A stretch of 64,000 nucleotides of DNA. It comes from Bactericera cockerelli (Eukaryota > Arthropoda > Insecta > Hemiptera > Triozidae). The translations under genes were made by a program, and so were the position numbers. Positions 12,703-20,904 of the stretch are shown one piece after another. The stretch spans positions 46,080,969 to 46,144,968 of the forward strand of contig CM044955.1 of the NCBI GenBank assembly GCA_024516035.1, in the 5' to 3' direction. Each line of letters begins with the position of its first letter. Positions within the stretch are counted from its first letter, which is position 1. The notes beneath the pieces were generated by a model that saw nothing but the letters and a program-made list of their open reading frames with translations, made no database searches and was not told where the DNA came from.

Positions 12703-15700
12703 GGAGCTCCAGGCGAAGGTGGTTAGCATCAATACTTGGTCACTTTGCCATTATATCCAAGTCACCCTGACTCACCTCGTGCATACATGCTGGCATCCTT
12801 TAGGAACTGATCGCACTTGCTGTCCTCATCATTTCCGTCCAACTCCCTCACAAAACTCAGCAGTCCATTCTTCTTCAGACCCGACTCCAAATTTTTTCCT
12901 ACGATCAGTGAAAACAAATCGGATCGGTCCAAAATCAGGGCGACATGTTTCCATCCAAACTCGTTGAAAATGCTCGAGAAGACGATTTTAAGACGACACT
13001 GGCAGTAGGACATGCGCGTCAATGTGGGGTACTCGCTTTTGTCTTTGAAGATTCCCTGAAAATCAAGTTGATAACAGAGAAGACTGAAACTTTTCTTTTT
13101 ACATAATATCTACATAATATGTAAATTCACTAAATAATACCTATGCCATCAATATGAAGGTTGAAAAAAATATGAAGGTTGGCATTAAATATTTTCATTC
13201 AAGCGTCTAAACGCTAAGGGCTGCTTTTTCAATATAACTAATTTTATTGAAAAACAAACCTCACCTACGATTCTTCTTCACCCACCTATAACATCAATAG
13301 GACAGAAAAATTCCTGAGTTGTCGTAAACTGGAGGTCGGTGGTTCAAGTAATAAGTGCTGCAAATTATATTATAAACATTAGCACAAATATGATAAATAA
13401 TATATATTAACTAACTTACTGAGTTGCTGTCGTTCTTCCATTTCTGAAGTCTTCCTAGAATTCCAGAGGTAACGCTGAGCTGTCCTTCGGAAGGAGGCTG
13501 CATGCAAGGAAACACAAAGAAACCTGATGCCACGTTATTTTCTTCTGACCTATTTGAACGTGAGAAAAAAACTTGATCCCTTCTTATAGTCTTAAATTTT
13601 AATGAGCCTAGACAAATAATAAAGCTGAATATGTATCTAGGTATTATATAAAAATTAATTTAAATGCCTAAAGTGTATTATGTGAACACTTGGACTTTAG
13701 ACCGAGAACGGCAATGCATATGTCCAACGGAGCGATTTTCCTTCTAATTATCTAATACCTAGTTGAAATAATATACCAATTATTATCTATACTTATAAAA
13801 GAGAGTTTCACTCACAGATTCATCACTGTTTCTCGAACTGGTAAGTCCTAGGAAACTGAAATTTGGTAGGTAGCTTTGTCTTATAGTCTAGATGTACAAT
13901 AAGACGGGATTTTTTGAAATTCCCACTACAACACCTGCCATTGGCGAAAAAGGATTTTTTGCTTTCACGGCCATCCATCGGCCTGCAAAGCGGACGACAG
14001 CCCGCTAGTATTTCATGAGGTAGGTATCTAGGTACTTGATTTAAAATTTAAATATTAGAAATGTTAAATTATTGTATCGTTATTTCCATTATAGTCGTTT
14101 TTTTTTACCCTCACCTGATCTCCCATGCCAGTAATGATGGGCCGATTCCAGTAGGCTGCAAGGCGGGCCACTGGGTCCAGAGCAAAGGCACAGGCGGGCC
14201 CCACAAAGGCTATCACGTTGTCCCTGAAGAACATGTCGGCCGCCAGGCCAGGGGCCACGGCGCCGGAGCAAGAGGGGTAGCTGTGGCGGGCGAGCAAGAA
14301 ATCACAGGTTCAGATCTCCTCGTGCGACAAGGATTTTTGTTTTTAATGTACCGGATAATGTACCGGATACAAAAGAAAAAAAAAAAAAAAAAAATACAAA
14401 AACGAACAAAAATATTCTCGGAAGTAATATGTAACATCACCTAAGAAGACAGAGGGATAGCTGGCGGGCGAGCAAGAATTCACAGGTTCAGATCTTCTCG
14501 TGCGACAAGGATTTTTTTTTTAATACTTCGGATATTTATAAGTTAGTTAAAAGTTATCACATTTGTGTTGATCACTTTCGTGATATCACAACTACTCAAA
14601 CTCGCTTTACTAAATCTACGCTGAAACCGGGACTTGAACGACCGACCTCCAGGTTACAAGTCCGCCGCCTTATCGAAACAAGTCCGCCGCCGTCTTATAC
14701 ATTGGATATTTATAAACAAAAGAAGAAAAATACAAAAAGAAACAAAATTCTCGGAAGTATTAATACGTAAAATCACCGAAGAAAACAATAGGTCGCGGAT
14801 GAGAAACCCATCGGGGCATGACAAGTTATCCCCCTTTGTGGGATTTTCACCACAGAAACGTACGTCTTGAGCTTACTGCTGGAATAATAGGACTCATTAG
14901 TCTATCGGACAGTATAAACAAGGCGATTAGGTATAATCCTATATCTCTAAAAATTATCGCTCTTGAGATATTTTGTATTACATCATGATCATGAATAACT
15001 CTTGAAACCATGGTCTTGATCAGGTAACCTCTTTTTTAGGTACCTACATAATTTTCAGTTTAGCATGCCCAATAGGAAAATGACCCGTGAACACTGTTTT
15101 TATTTTGAATTTGGTTCTTCCTGGTAAAATATCAATGTTCAAAGTAAATAAATGTTTCATTTTTCATAACGTTTTTCTCCGCTGTTATTATTTACTAAAC
15201 AAAAGTCTAAATGTACTAGTATCTGTTTGCTCATGTATGACAAACAGTCCCTAGTATGGTATCAAGTTTCAGTAAAAATTTCATCGGATGGAACTGTATA
15301 CATATAAACCACTTACACATTCTTGTAGGAGACATGTGACATGGACATTTGGACAATGTATTGTATAGGACGTATGTATATACTCTACTCGTAGATTTTT
15401 TTGTGTATTATTTCTAGCACAAACAAATTGGACAAAAAAAATTCGCGAAAATTCATGTTGTAATGTTTCGCGAATATTCTTGAAATTCTAAGCTGAAATT
15501 TTGTTCAATCTCCTCTGGGTGTCTCTTAGCAGAGTTTATGTCGGATTCTGACAGTAGGTTTTTTTATGGTTAAGAAAAATGTAAAATCACCGAAGAAAAC
15601 TATAGGTTGCGGGTGCGAAACCTAATAGCCGTGACGTGACAAGTTAGGTATCCCCCTTTGTGGGATTTTGACTACAAAAAAGTAGAAACTTTGGGAAACC

Positions 15701-16595
15701 CAAGACGTGTTTTGGTCCAGCAAACTGACTCATTTTTTTATTATTATTACATTACTTGCCTTTCTATAGGATAAAGAAAGTAAAAGTTACTATCTACAGG
15801 ACATACTACTTACCTGTCTCGCTGTGAATGTCGCTACACATAGGTACGTAAGTTTCACCAGGACGATTTTTCAAATGACTTTTTCTATGTTTATCTATTT
15901 GTTTGTAACGTTTAACTGTTTAACGAGTGCTTCAATTTTAATGATGTCATGATGTGTCTGTTGTGTTTCTTAGAAAAACTAAATTTCCTGCTGGTATAGT
16001 TTTTGGTCCCCAAACCCCCCCAACCCCGTCGAGTGAGGCTATATTGAATGAAAGATCGAGTGAGAATAAAAAAAAGTCATCAGAAGACGCTTTTTTTATG
16101 AACAAACAAACAAATTCTCCCCACTCCAGCGAATGCAAAAATTAGGGAACAATATAGCTGACAAAGTAGATATATTTTTTTGTTGTCAAAATGAGTTATT
16201 CATATGATTTTTATTTTATTTTATTTTAATAAAATTGTAATAAATGGGAATACATCCCGTCAGTTCTTGTTTAAAAAAAAAAAAAAAAAATGAGAGTCTG
16301 AGTGGGGTTTGACCGAGCGAAGTGTGTGTTTTAGTTTCATCAGAACAATTTTGCAGATAGTTAGACTGATGGAAGCTCACCTGGCTTGCACTTTGTGCAG
16401 CTTTACGTTGTGAGGTGACAGAAACTTCTCGTTTACATCTTCAAGCGCCAAGTCCACTGCCGGGGCGCACCGCTCCAGATCAAAGGGAGAGTCCAGGCGA
16501 GACGCCATGAGGACTCCAATGTTGTAGTGGATGGTGGAGTGGGCGAGGCTCACAGACAGCAGAACGAGCACTAGGAAACGAAGCTGAACCACCAT
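26..16595 (-). CDS. Receptor-type guanylate cyclase, natriuretic-peptide-receptor-like (5' part, 15 exons)
   Basis: Single-pass membrane receptor expected to bind a peptide ligand outside the cell and make cGMP inside. Fifteen exons with GT-AG borders and matching phases (215, 166, 78, 280, 110, 189, 136, 237, 85, 115, 129, 78, 177, 160 and 159 bp) give one uninterrupted 771-codon frame. Residues 1 to about 20 are a signal peptide. The ANF-receptor-type ectodomain runs to about residue 470 and shows motifs such as [30 protein letters not shown] and [14 protein letters not shown] membrane segment (about 475-497) follows, then the kinase homology domain with [24 protein letters not shown] in place of the catalytic HRD loop, DFG and APE. 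The rest of this domain and the cyclase domain lie beyond position 1. From memory it resembles the insect CG3216-type receptor cyclases; that subfamily assignment is inference. Introns are repeat-rich. Confidence 0.92.
355..530. repeat. Interspersed repeat (copy also at 17465-17590)
   Basis: Both stretches share ctcgctagaggactat, an agccaggcta segment and gggtttaatg(g/a)cttataaag. It lies in the intron beside exon 15. No coding content is seen. Confidence 0.6.
800..959 (-). CDS. Guanylate cyclase exon 14 (catalytic-loop and DFG region)
   Basis: It encodes [20 protein letters not shown], where HGK replaces the active kinase HRD, then [12 protein letters not shown]. The acceptor is cttacag, the donor cacag|taagaa used as caca|gtaaga, phase 1. 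A decayed second copy lies at 17838-17977. Confidence 0.92.
1086..1172 (-). repeat. tRNA-derived SINE head
   Basis: Read on the minus strand it has an A-box-like tggcagagtgagtt and a B-box ggttcgattccc. It is taken as a SINE head, not a functional tRNA, because the 3' acceptor half does not close and related fragments recur in the window. Confidence 0.6.
1345..1505. repeat. ATCGATAT-rich palindromes and short tandem repeat
   Basis: A cluster of self-complementary atatcgatat motifs is followed by about five 13-base units of the type gttacataatatc. It is intronic. Confidence 0.6.
1697..1873 (-). CDS. Guanylate cyclase exon 13
   Basis: 59 codons with [18 protein letters not shown] and the hinge region [17 protein letters not shown], characteristic of the receptor-cyclase kinase homology domain. 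The acceptor is cttccag, the donor gtcaag|gtctga. Confidence 0.92.
1905..2121 (-). repeat. tRNA-derived SINE, TAATAA-tailed family
   Basis: On the minus strand there is a tRNA-like head (gtcaagtggttaacgcgc, B-box ggttcgaatccc), a body with gaccacataataataagac and ggttaggtggtagaaaatgc, and a taataataa tail. Related copies lie at 12378-12500, 17733-17830, 58628-58715 and 60424-60625. Confidence 0.8.
2375..2640 (+). repeat. tRNA-derived SINE
   Basis: The head contains B-box gggttcgaacccc. The body (gacccagcacctaaatgg, cttctctc, gcatcagagcc) recurs on the opposite strand at 56755-56915. Confidence 0.65.
2721..2798 (-). CDS. Guanylate cyclase exon 12 (VAIK lysine)
   Basis: 26 codons beginning [20 protein letters not shown] and ending LWEIKQ. 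VAIKK supplies the nucleotide-site lysine of the kinase homology domain. The acceptor is tctgcag, the donor aaacag|gtaact. Confidence 0.9.
3195..3420 (-). repeat. Interspersed repeat with internal ~42-bp duplication
   Basis: The block containing agaccagcagtctggctggg is repeated within it, and the whole matches 26505-26710 on the other strand (gacaagggcccccagaacc). Confidence 0.7.
3515..3643 (-). CDS. Guanylate cyclase exon 11
   Basis: 43 codons, phase 0 at both ends, encoding [20 protein letters not shown] through [12 protein letters not shown], the early kinase-homology lobe (glycine-loop region). The acceptor is ctttacag, the donor tacaag|gtgagg. Confidence 0.88.
4234..4348 (-). CDS. Guanylate cyclase exon 10 (cytoplasmic juxtamembrane)
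   Basis: It encodes [20 protein letters not shown] followed by [19 protein letters not shown], the juxtamembrane and start of the kinase homology domain. The acceptor is gtgcacag, the donor ccagat|gtaagt. Confidence 0.9.
4488..4850 (+). repeat. SINE with tRNA-like head and AACCCCCGTC-type body
   Basis: The head has tggcgtaatggttg and B-box gagttcaactcc. The body has ggctgggtgaggttaatg, ggagggtaaaaccccc and aagggcatccagcc, ending in aaggcaagggagatata. The same body recurs at 16905-17360, 18160-18358 (minus), 21310-21600, 34055-34246 and 61470-61680. Confidence 0.75.
4857..6610. mobile_element. Fold-back (palindromic) transposable element, TA-flanked
   Basis: Two arms of about 820 bp (4857-5673 and 5789-6610) are near-perfect reverse complements around a loop of about 115 bp. 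The ends are CAGGGTGTCCCACC / GGTGGGACACCCTG, flanked by TA. Within each arm the terminal motif acagggtgg recurs several times at roughly 100-150-bp spacing. No open frame of note. The TA flank suggests a Tc1/mariner-type mobiliser; that part is inference. It lies in the intron between exons 10 and 9. Confidence 0.85.
6765..7455. repeat. Interspersed element with ACTTTCCTTAT ends and (GACA)n
   Basis: It begins near cacgactttccttat and ends with repeated gataaggaaagta. It contains gcggcc-rich sequence, gtttcgtggttcgtctgg (also at 21700-21725) and a (CAGA)n run at 7251-7283. A partial relative lies at 9374-9565, ending where the donor array begins. Confidence 0.55.
7533..7617 (-). CDS. Guanylate cyclase exon 9 (transmembrane segment)
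   Basis: A short exon (85 bp) whose only open phase encodes [20 protein letters not shown], a hydrophobic membrane-spanning segment, followed by CLAN at the cytoplasmic border. Splice phases 1 in and 2 out match the neighbours. Confidence 0.88.
7640..7870 (-). repeat. SINE-like repeat
   Basis: tRNA-like head (ggttcggatcccagttc on the plus strand) with a gggcagtattgtag-type body related to the repeats at 27298-27500 and 14790-14935. Confidence 0.45.
8153..8281. mobile_element. Short MITE with 20-bp perfect TIRs
   Basis: ACAGCCGTATTTATGAACAG and its exact reverse complement bound 129 bp without coding sequence. A clear target duplication could not be fixed. Intronic. Confidence 0.7.
8416..8652 (-). 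CDS. Guanylate cyclase exon 8
   Basis: It encodes [20 protein letters not shown] and the membrane-proximal part with IHWPGG and a Cys pair ([11 protein letters not shown]) typical of the juxtamembrane ectodomain of insect receptor cyclases. The acceptor is gtccag, the donor aatg|gtgagt. Confidence 0.92.
8870..8950. repeat. Fragment of a dispersed repeat (aaagggcggggttattgc)
   Basis: The motif around ctaactaaagggcg(g/c)g and ttattgcc recurs at 11780-11930 (two inverted copies) and 12500-12540, near tataattttgtttat-like tails. Confidence 0.5.
9174..9309 (-). CDS. Guanylate cyclase exon 7
   Basis: It encodes [20 protein letters not shown] and [20 protein letters not shown], the conserved ectodomain helix and loop. 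The acceptor is ttcaag, the donor cacg|gtaaca, phase 1. Confidence 0.92.
9566..10600 (-). repeat. Minisatellite built from the exon-6 3' end and its splice donor
   Basis: About 25 tandem units, mostly 37 bp, some about 64 bp. On the gene strand each carries the last ~21 exon-6 bases (tcatacactgatggcgagg type), the junction gag|gtaagtaaatg and, in the long units, more upstream exon-6 sequence (aaggagagagctcac). The parent junction is at 10881-10920. The 37-bp unit is not a multiple of 3. Most units keep the GAG|GTAAGT consensus donor. Confidence 0.92.
10598..10870. repeat. Insertion splitting the donor array from exon 6
   Basis: About 270 bp, starting tgttgttgttgttg and ending caacaaccaac, sits between the last array unit and the true exon-6 donor. 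It has no recognisable coding content and could be a small mobile element. Confidence 0.4.
10883..11071 (-). CDS. Guanylate cyclase exon 6
   Basis: It encodes [20 protein letters not shown] through YSYTDGEE, 63 codons, phase 0 at both ends. The donor is gaggag|gtaagta. The last 21 bases of the exon and its donor are the core of the tandem array at about 9566-10600. Confidence 0.92.
11205..11415 (+). repeat. Three direct copies of a ~75-100-bp unit
   Basis: Three blocks each contain gacctg(c/t)ttgactgc, agtaaag and tcagtcttac followed by ggcagtataa and short ttctattcta runs. They are related to the tail of the 27298-27500 SINE. Confidence 0.6.
11580..11660 (+). repeat. tRNA-like SINE fragment
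   Basis: ctcagtagctcgatcgataa ... gatcggtggttcaaatctc resembles A and B boxes; the related 51335-51420 copy has the same layout. Confidence 0.5.
12049..12158 (-). CDS. Guanylate cyclase exon 5
   Basis: The acceptor aacttcccag fits the incoming phase, while an upstream AG would give a stop. It encodes [20 protein letters not shown] and [16 protein letters not shown], the central ectodomain motif of receptor cyclases. Confidence 0.88.
12659..12701 (+). repeat. Poly(A) run of about 43 bases
   Basis: An uninterrupted A tract, probably the tail of a retroposed sequence. The preceding 160 bp belong to the aaagggcgg repeat family. Confidence 0.8.
12776..13055 (-). CDS. Guanylate cyclase exon 4
   Basis: It encodes [20 protein letters not shown] and the [14 protein letters not shown] strand-turn segment of the periplasmic-binding-like ectodomain. 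The acceptor is ttttcag and the donor cacgag|gtgagt, phase 1. Confidence 0.92.
13420..13497 (-). CDS. Guanylate cyclase exon 3 (26-residue in-frame segment)
   Basis: A strong polypyrimidine tract ending in tgcatgcag and the donor actca|gtaagt delimit 78 bp, phase 0 at both ends, encoding [20 protein letters not shown] and six more residues. It sits between GMGDQ (exon 2) and [11 protein letters not shown] (exon 4), which also join in frame without it, so it may be a cassette exon. Confidence 0.65.
13783..14008 (+). mobile_element. Helitron-like non-autonomous element
   Basis: It starts TCTATACTTATAAA after an A and ends in gcccgCTAG before a T, with gactgg/gaaatttgg-type internal sequence and a GC-rich hairpin (agcggacgacagcccgct) just before CTAG. 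That matches the Helitron rules: 5' TC, 3' CTRR, insertion between A and T, no TIR. Intron 2. Confidence 0.65.
14115..14280 (-). CDS. Guanylate cyclase exon 2
   Basis: Acceptor cgccacag, donor gatcag|gtgagg. It encodes [19 protein letters not shown] and the conserved [20 protein letters not shown] segment of the ectodomain. The acceptor region has a second copy at 14451-14520. Confidence 0.9.
14451..14520 (-). repeat. Second copy of the exon-2 acceptor region
   Basis: About 65 bp match 14271-14335 closely (ggcgggcgagcaagaa, cacaggttcagatc, tcgtgcgacaagg). The copy includes an acceptor-like gcccgccag|cta followed by a few exon-2 bases. Confidence 0.75.
14615..14935. repeat. SINE fragments (tRNA-like head on minus, related body on plus)
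   Basis: 14615-14700 reads on the minus strand as a tRNA-like head (ggttcaagtcccgg type). 14790-14935 carries the gacaagttatcccccttt...gtataaacaaggcga body also seen at 15590-15665 and 27370-27500. Confidence 0.55.
14940..16370. other. Intron 1: no gene seen
   Basis: AT-rich intronic sequence. Apart from the SINE body fragment at 15590-15665 and poly-A or poly-T runs I see no coding frame with splice support. Confidence 0.6.
16381..16595 (-). CDS. Guanylate cyclase exon 1 (start codon, signal peptide)
   Basis: The ATG at 16595-16593 begins a hydrophobic leader ([19 protein letters not shown]) followed by [20 protein letters not shown], the typical start of an ANF-receptor ligand-binding domain. 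The exon ends in phase 2 at the donor gccag|gtgagc. Confidence 0.9.
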
Positions 16596-16904
16596 ATTTT
16601 TTTATTTAAAAAAAATTAATTATTCACAAAGATAGTTTATTTTTCCTAAGCTTGATAATAATCCAAGAATTCCGCTGAATTAAGAATTATATGAGTGAAA
16701 GAAATTGCAACAGTTCACACCGTCCTAAATATAATGTGAGACAATTTTATGAAATTATATTTTTTTTTTTTTTGTTGTCTTTTTTTGCTTGTATTTTTCT
16801 ACTTATTTGTCCTCCTAATAAAGCTTTGTATGATAGCTTATTGGATGATTATACTTGCTGTACCTAATGGTTAATAAAGAGTAAAAATATTTATCTACAT
16901 AAAA

Positions 16905-17360
16905 AAAAGTTCAATCTTGTGTGCTGAGCACGAGGAAAGTCCGCGATTCTTTAGGAAAATATGTTCGAGCCCTACGCTCCTTGCAGTACCTATGCTTTGA
17001 ATGTCGAAACCAATGTGAAAAACTTTCACAGAGCCTTTGATGAGAAAATTCAACAGTTCTCTTGCACAGGACCAAAAGAGAGACTTCGAATGACCTGGAT
17101 TGTCAATTCGATAAATTCTCGGTGACCTCTCTGGTTTCGAAGCCATCCATGGTCAACATTGCAACATGTTCTGCTAACTATTTCCAGCCCCACTCAGGCT
17201 GGGTTAGGGTTTTTTGAGCTGGGTTGTTTGCCCAGAGAATAATGGGTTAAACCTCCGTCGTGATGTGAGATTGAAATGTAATTGTTGAAAGCTACGTTGC
17301 CAAAATAAACGGACCCCAGAAGTTATTAGATTTATAAGGGAAAAGGCAAGGGTGATATAC
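16905..17360 (+). repeat. SINE/retroposon copy upstream of the guanylate cyclase gene
   Basis: Shares cactcaggctgggttagg, gggttaaacc(t)ccgtcgt, gacccca and the terminal aaaaggcaagggtgatatac with the 4488 family. Confidence 0.65.
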
Positions 17361-17837
17361 ATAAGTATTGGTATAAGTTACCAAAATAAACAAACAAAAG
17401 TTACGGCGCTTGACTTGTAATGCAGCTTTATTTGAGCATGTGATCGCAAAATAATAAGATTCTCAGTACTCGCTAGAGGACTATAAACAGAGAACAGACT
17501 AGCCAGCCCTTACAAGCCAGGCTATCTTCCAGTTTCCTATGGGTTTAATGACTTATAAAGAAAAGTCCAAGTCCTCATGATGGACTTGGACCTTTAGTTA
17601 GGACTTATGTTTTTGTTTTATATTTTCTATTCTTTTTCATTTTCATTGTATATATTGTTTCCATTTTTTTCATTGTTAAATTAATTATTTCTATGTACAT
17701 AATGTCCATTTATACCTAATAAAGCGTTGTATAATAATAATAATAATAACAACAACAACATCATAAGATTCTGAGTGTTAGGTGCTAGAAAATGCTTTCA
17801 GCATTAACCTCGTCTTAGTGCATATTATCTTCTAAGC

Positions 17838-17977
17838 CTTTTTTCTTACTGTGATGTTCAAAATGTGCAAACCAAAATCCGATATCTTCACCACACATCT
17901 GCCATCAACCAAACAGTTAATGGACCTTAACTTGCCGTGGACACCTACTTCGGAGGAGTGCAAGTATGTCATTCCCT
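17838..17977 (-). pseudogene. Decayed duplicate of guanylate cyclase exon 14
   Basis: About 140 bp match 791-960 in the same orientation (caccacacatctgccatcaa, cttgccgtggacacctactt, gtgcaagtatgtcattccct), with an internal deletion of roughly 35 bp and a few substitutions. Similarity extends slightly past both splice borders, so this is a DNA-level copy rather than processed mRNA. It lies about 1.2 kb upstream of exon 1. Confidence 0.9.
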
Positions 17978-18159
17978 CGCCTGATAGTTAACTTCCATCA
18001 AAGAGATTATTATTATAAATTTTAAACATTTTTTTCCTTTCGTCACAATCGTATCTGCATAAAGATTATCACTCCTAGTATGTTGATCATAATAGTATCG
18101 TCCACAGTTTTGTCGACTTTACGAGGATTCAGTAATTCAGATCAGATTTTCACATCCTA

Positions 18160-18358
18160 AATTATTCATCAAGAAGGAGTTTTACCCTCCAATTACCGGA
18201 ATCGCCTCAACCAGCCTGGGTTGTGCCGGAAAAGTCAACCTCATGTGTTCATTACTGAGGATGTGACAGAATTATTTGTTAGGAAAGTCTGCCCAACTGG
18301 AATCAAACTAATGACCTCAGGATCTATAGCAGTAGTTACAACCATAGCATCATGGTAA
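18160..18358 (-). repeat. SINE, minus orientation
   Basis: On the minus strand: ctatggttgtaactactgc head with gattccagttgggcagac, then the tgaggttgac...ggctggttgaggcga-type body of the 4488 family. Confidence 0.6.
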
Positions 18359-20904
18359 ATTGGTAAATAAGTAGGTAATGGATAGATAGGTAGGTACCTA
18401 CTTACAGAGCATAGAAAACAAGTTAAATGAATTTTACAAGAATTTATTTTTATTGTAACACATCTAATGCTATCTTTTACAAATAAAATTAACATCTCTA
18501 TTAAATATTTTCAAAATACGAGTATGGTCGTTTATTTAAAACTAAGTACGAACACTCTAATAACATAACATCTACTTTTTGATCCAGCCAAACTAGGTCG
18601 TGGCTTTATACAGGTAGGTATATAGCATAAATTCTAACCTTCAGACGAAAGAACCTTTAGGAGACAGACGTTTACCCATAAAAATTGTACAAACCTACCT
18701 ATACAAAATATATATCTATGTAAATGAAAAGGAAATAATACATACCTGCCTGATACAGAATAAGTTACCTATATTCTCTGAAGTAAGAGACATAGTTGTT
18801 TTAGTGCTTCTCATAGGTATTTCATATTCAAATAATTATGAAAACTGAAATATGAAACATAAATATTATATTTCTAAGGCAGGCCATTGAACTAATAAGC
18901 TTTTGGAAGGATCGATAATTATATATATTTATGTATTCTGAAGAAGATGGTAGGCATTGCTTTCTAATAGATTTTTTTCTTGACGAGAAAAGAAAAATTC
19001 ATTAGGTAGGTATTTTTTGAAATGAAAAATGATTAATTATCTACGCATATGCATATACCTACATAATTTATCTAATCTAATATGTACATAAAAAATATTT
19101 ACAGGACAATTTTTAAAACTGACTAAACTCTATCACGTTTTTATTTATAAGAAATCTACAACATAAAATAAGAATAATATATATAAATACCTATTTTTAA
19201 CTTAAAACCCATTTAGAATCCACAAATTCACAATAATTTAAGCTTGTCGACATTAACAAATCTGAAGGAATAAATCCAATAAGTGTATTGAGAAATCTGA
19301 CGATTTGTTTTAGACTGTAATAAAGTAAGCCGGATGATATAATGAAATTTACAACAGGCTACATAGAGTATAATTATAATATTTATTTATCGGATCCTAC
19401 ATCCAAAGGATTGAAAAGGATGTTTTTTTTTTATTCCAAACAGTCGAATGAAACAAAATTAGGTAGGTACCTATATTTGTTCATTTAAAGCTAGGTTAAT
19501 TATGTAAAACATGTTAGTATACATTATTGATTATCAATGTACAATTTTTCATTTTATGTTAGGAAATGTAAATTAACACAAATAATTACGTACTTACGAT
19601 TTAAGAATCATGCAGAGCATGTACCTACATATTGTAGAGTATACAGCTATACAAGGTGTTTTTCAGTTAGATGTAGGTAGATGTCAATACAAAAAGGGGT
19701 TATTTTAGGGGCTACAAAAACATCAACTAAACAAGTGGTCAATTCGTTGTCATTTTCGAGAAAATTGCCATATTTTTGGTCCCGGGCTCACTGATTCTGT
19801 TGTTGTTTTAACAAAATCTTTCATAGGTTTGAAGAAAAATAAAAGCTTGTGGTACACGACAGGGGGGACCCACAATATTAGTTTATGGCAATTTTCTGAC
19901 CAATAGTTTATTAGGATTTTTTGTACCTCCCCAACAACTAAATAACCCCTTTTCGTATTGACATCTAATTGAGAAATACACTGTATAGAGAAACAAACAT
20001 AATTATTTGAATTGAACTAAATACCTACCTAGATGATTATGAACAATTTGAAATTATTTCAAAGTACCTAATGGATTTTGAATTTAAAGTAAATAGATTA
20101 AAAAGATAAGGACATAAGAAGGCATATATATTTATGTACCTAATTTTAACAAAATATATGATTTGGTTAATTCTATGGCACTTGTAAAACACTAAGGTAT
20201 GTAAAATAAATACTGATGCTGTGACATCACACGACTTTCTATGAAGTATTGTACTACTATGAACTAAAATGCAGGGAAAAACTGGAAAATCTCGTAGTTC
20301 ATAATGCATTTAATTAGTTACAAATATACCTACTCGCTTGAGCGCTAAACGCAGAAAATTAATATATAAAAAAAACAATGAAAATACGATTATCTCGCAT
20401 TGTAGGTAATTGTTTATTGTTATGAACAAAATAATATGTCACTTGCTGATAAAATCGCTACCTAAGACTTCATCCGTAAACAATTCTGATACCCGTTACC
20501 GTTTACGAGTTATTTGCAATTTTACTGCTTTTCGAGATATTCAGCTAAAAACAAACTCACCAAAATTGTTATCAACTGAATATAAAAAAGATATTCCTCT
20601 CAACATAAGGAAATCGTAGTAATACAAAAAGTTCAGAACTATTGAGAGCAAATAAGCTCGAAACAGCTGTTCAGGTATGTTCTGATATTCATTTAAAACA
20701 CAAAATTCCTCTCAATAGAATAAGGAAAATAAAGGAATAGTTACTATATACATACTTCACAAGTTCACACTCTTCACAAGAAATATTAAGTAAATTGTTT
20801 TGGGGATATGTTGATATTATTGTGTAAAAATATTAGAATCGTTGAAAAAATCCAGATACACATCCCTTTTGAATCTGGTGGCAGTTTGAATCAGCAGATC
20901 ATGT
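18359..20904. other. AT-rich stretch, possibly 3' UTR or intergenic
   Basis: Downstream of the last exon of the DM4/DM12 gene. No coding exon with splice support is seen. It contains many short aggtaggtacctac motifs and one MITE at 19651-19986. Confidence 0.5.
19651..19986. mobile_element. TA-flanked MITE
   Basis: The ends acaaggtgtttttcagttag and its imperfect complement ctaattgagaaatacactgt, continuing into agatgtcaatacaaaaaggg / cccttttcgtattgacatct. TA flanks suggest a Tc1/mariner-type origin (inference). Confidence 0.65.

Noticed and set aside
13498..13550. Longer version of guanylate cyclase exon 3 starting at about 13550
   Set aside because: The open reading there needs an incoming phase of 2, but exon 2 ends in phase 0; the phase-0 reading hits a stop.
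14061..14444. 127-codon plus-strand open frame
   Set aside because: Antisense shadow of guanylate cyclase exon 2 and a poly-A repeat.
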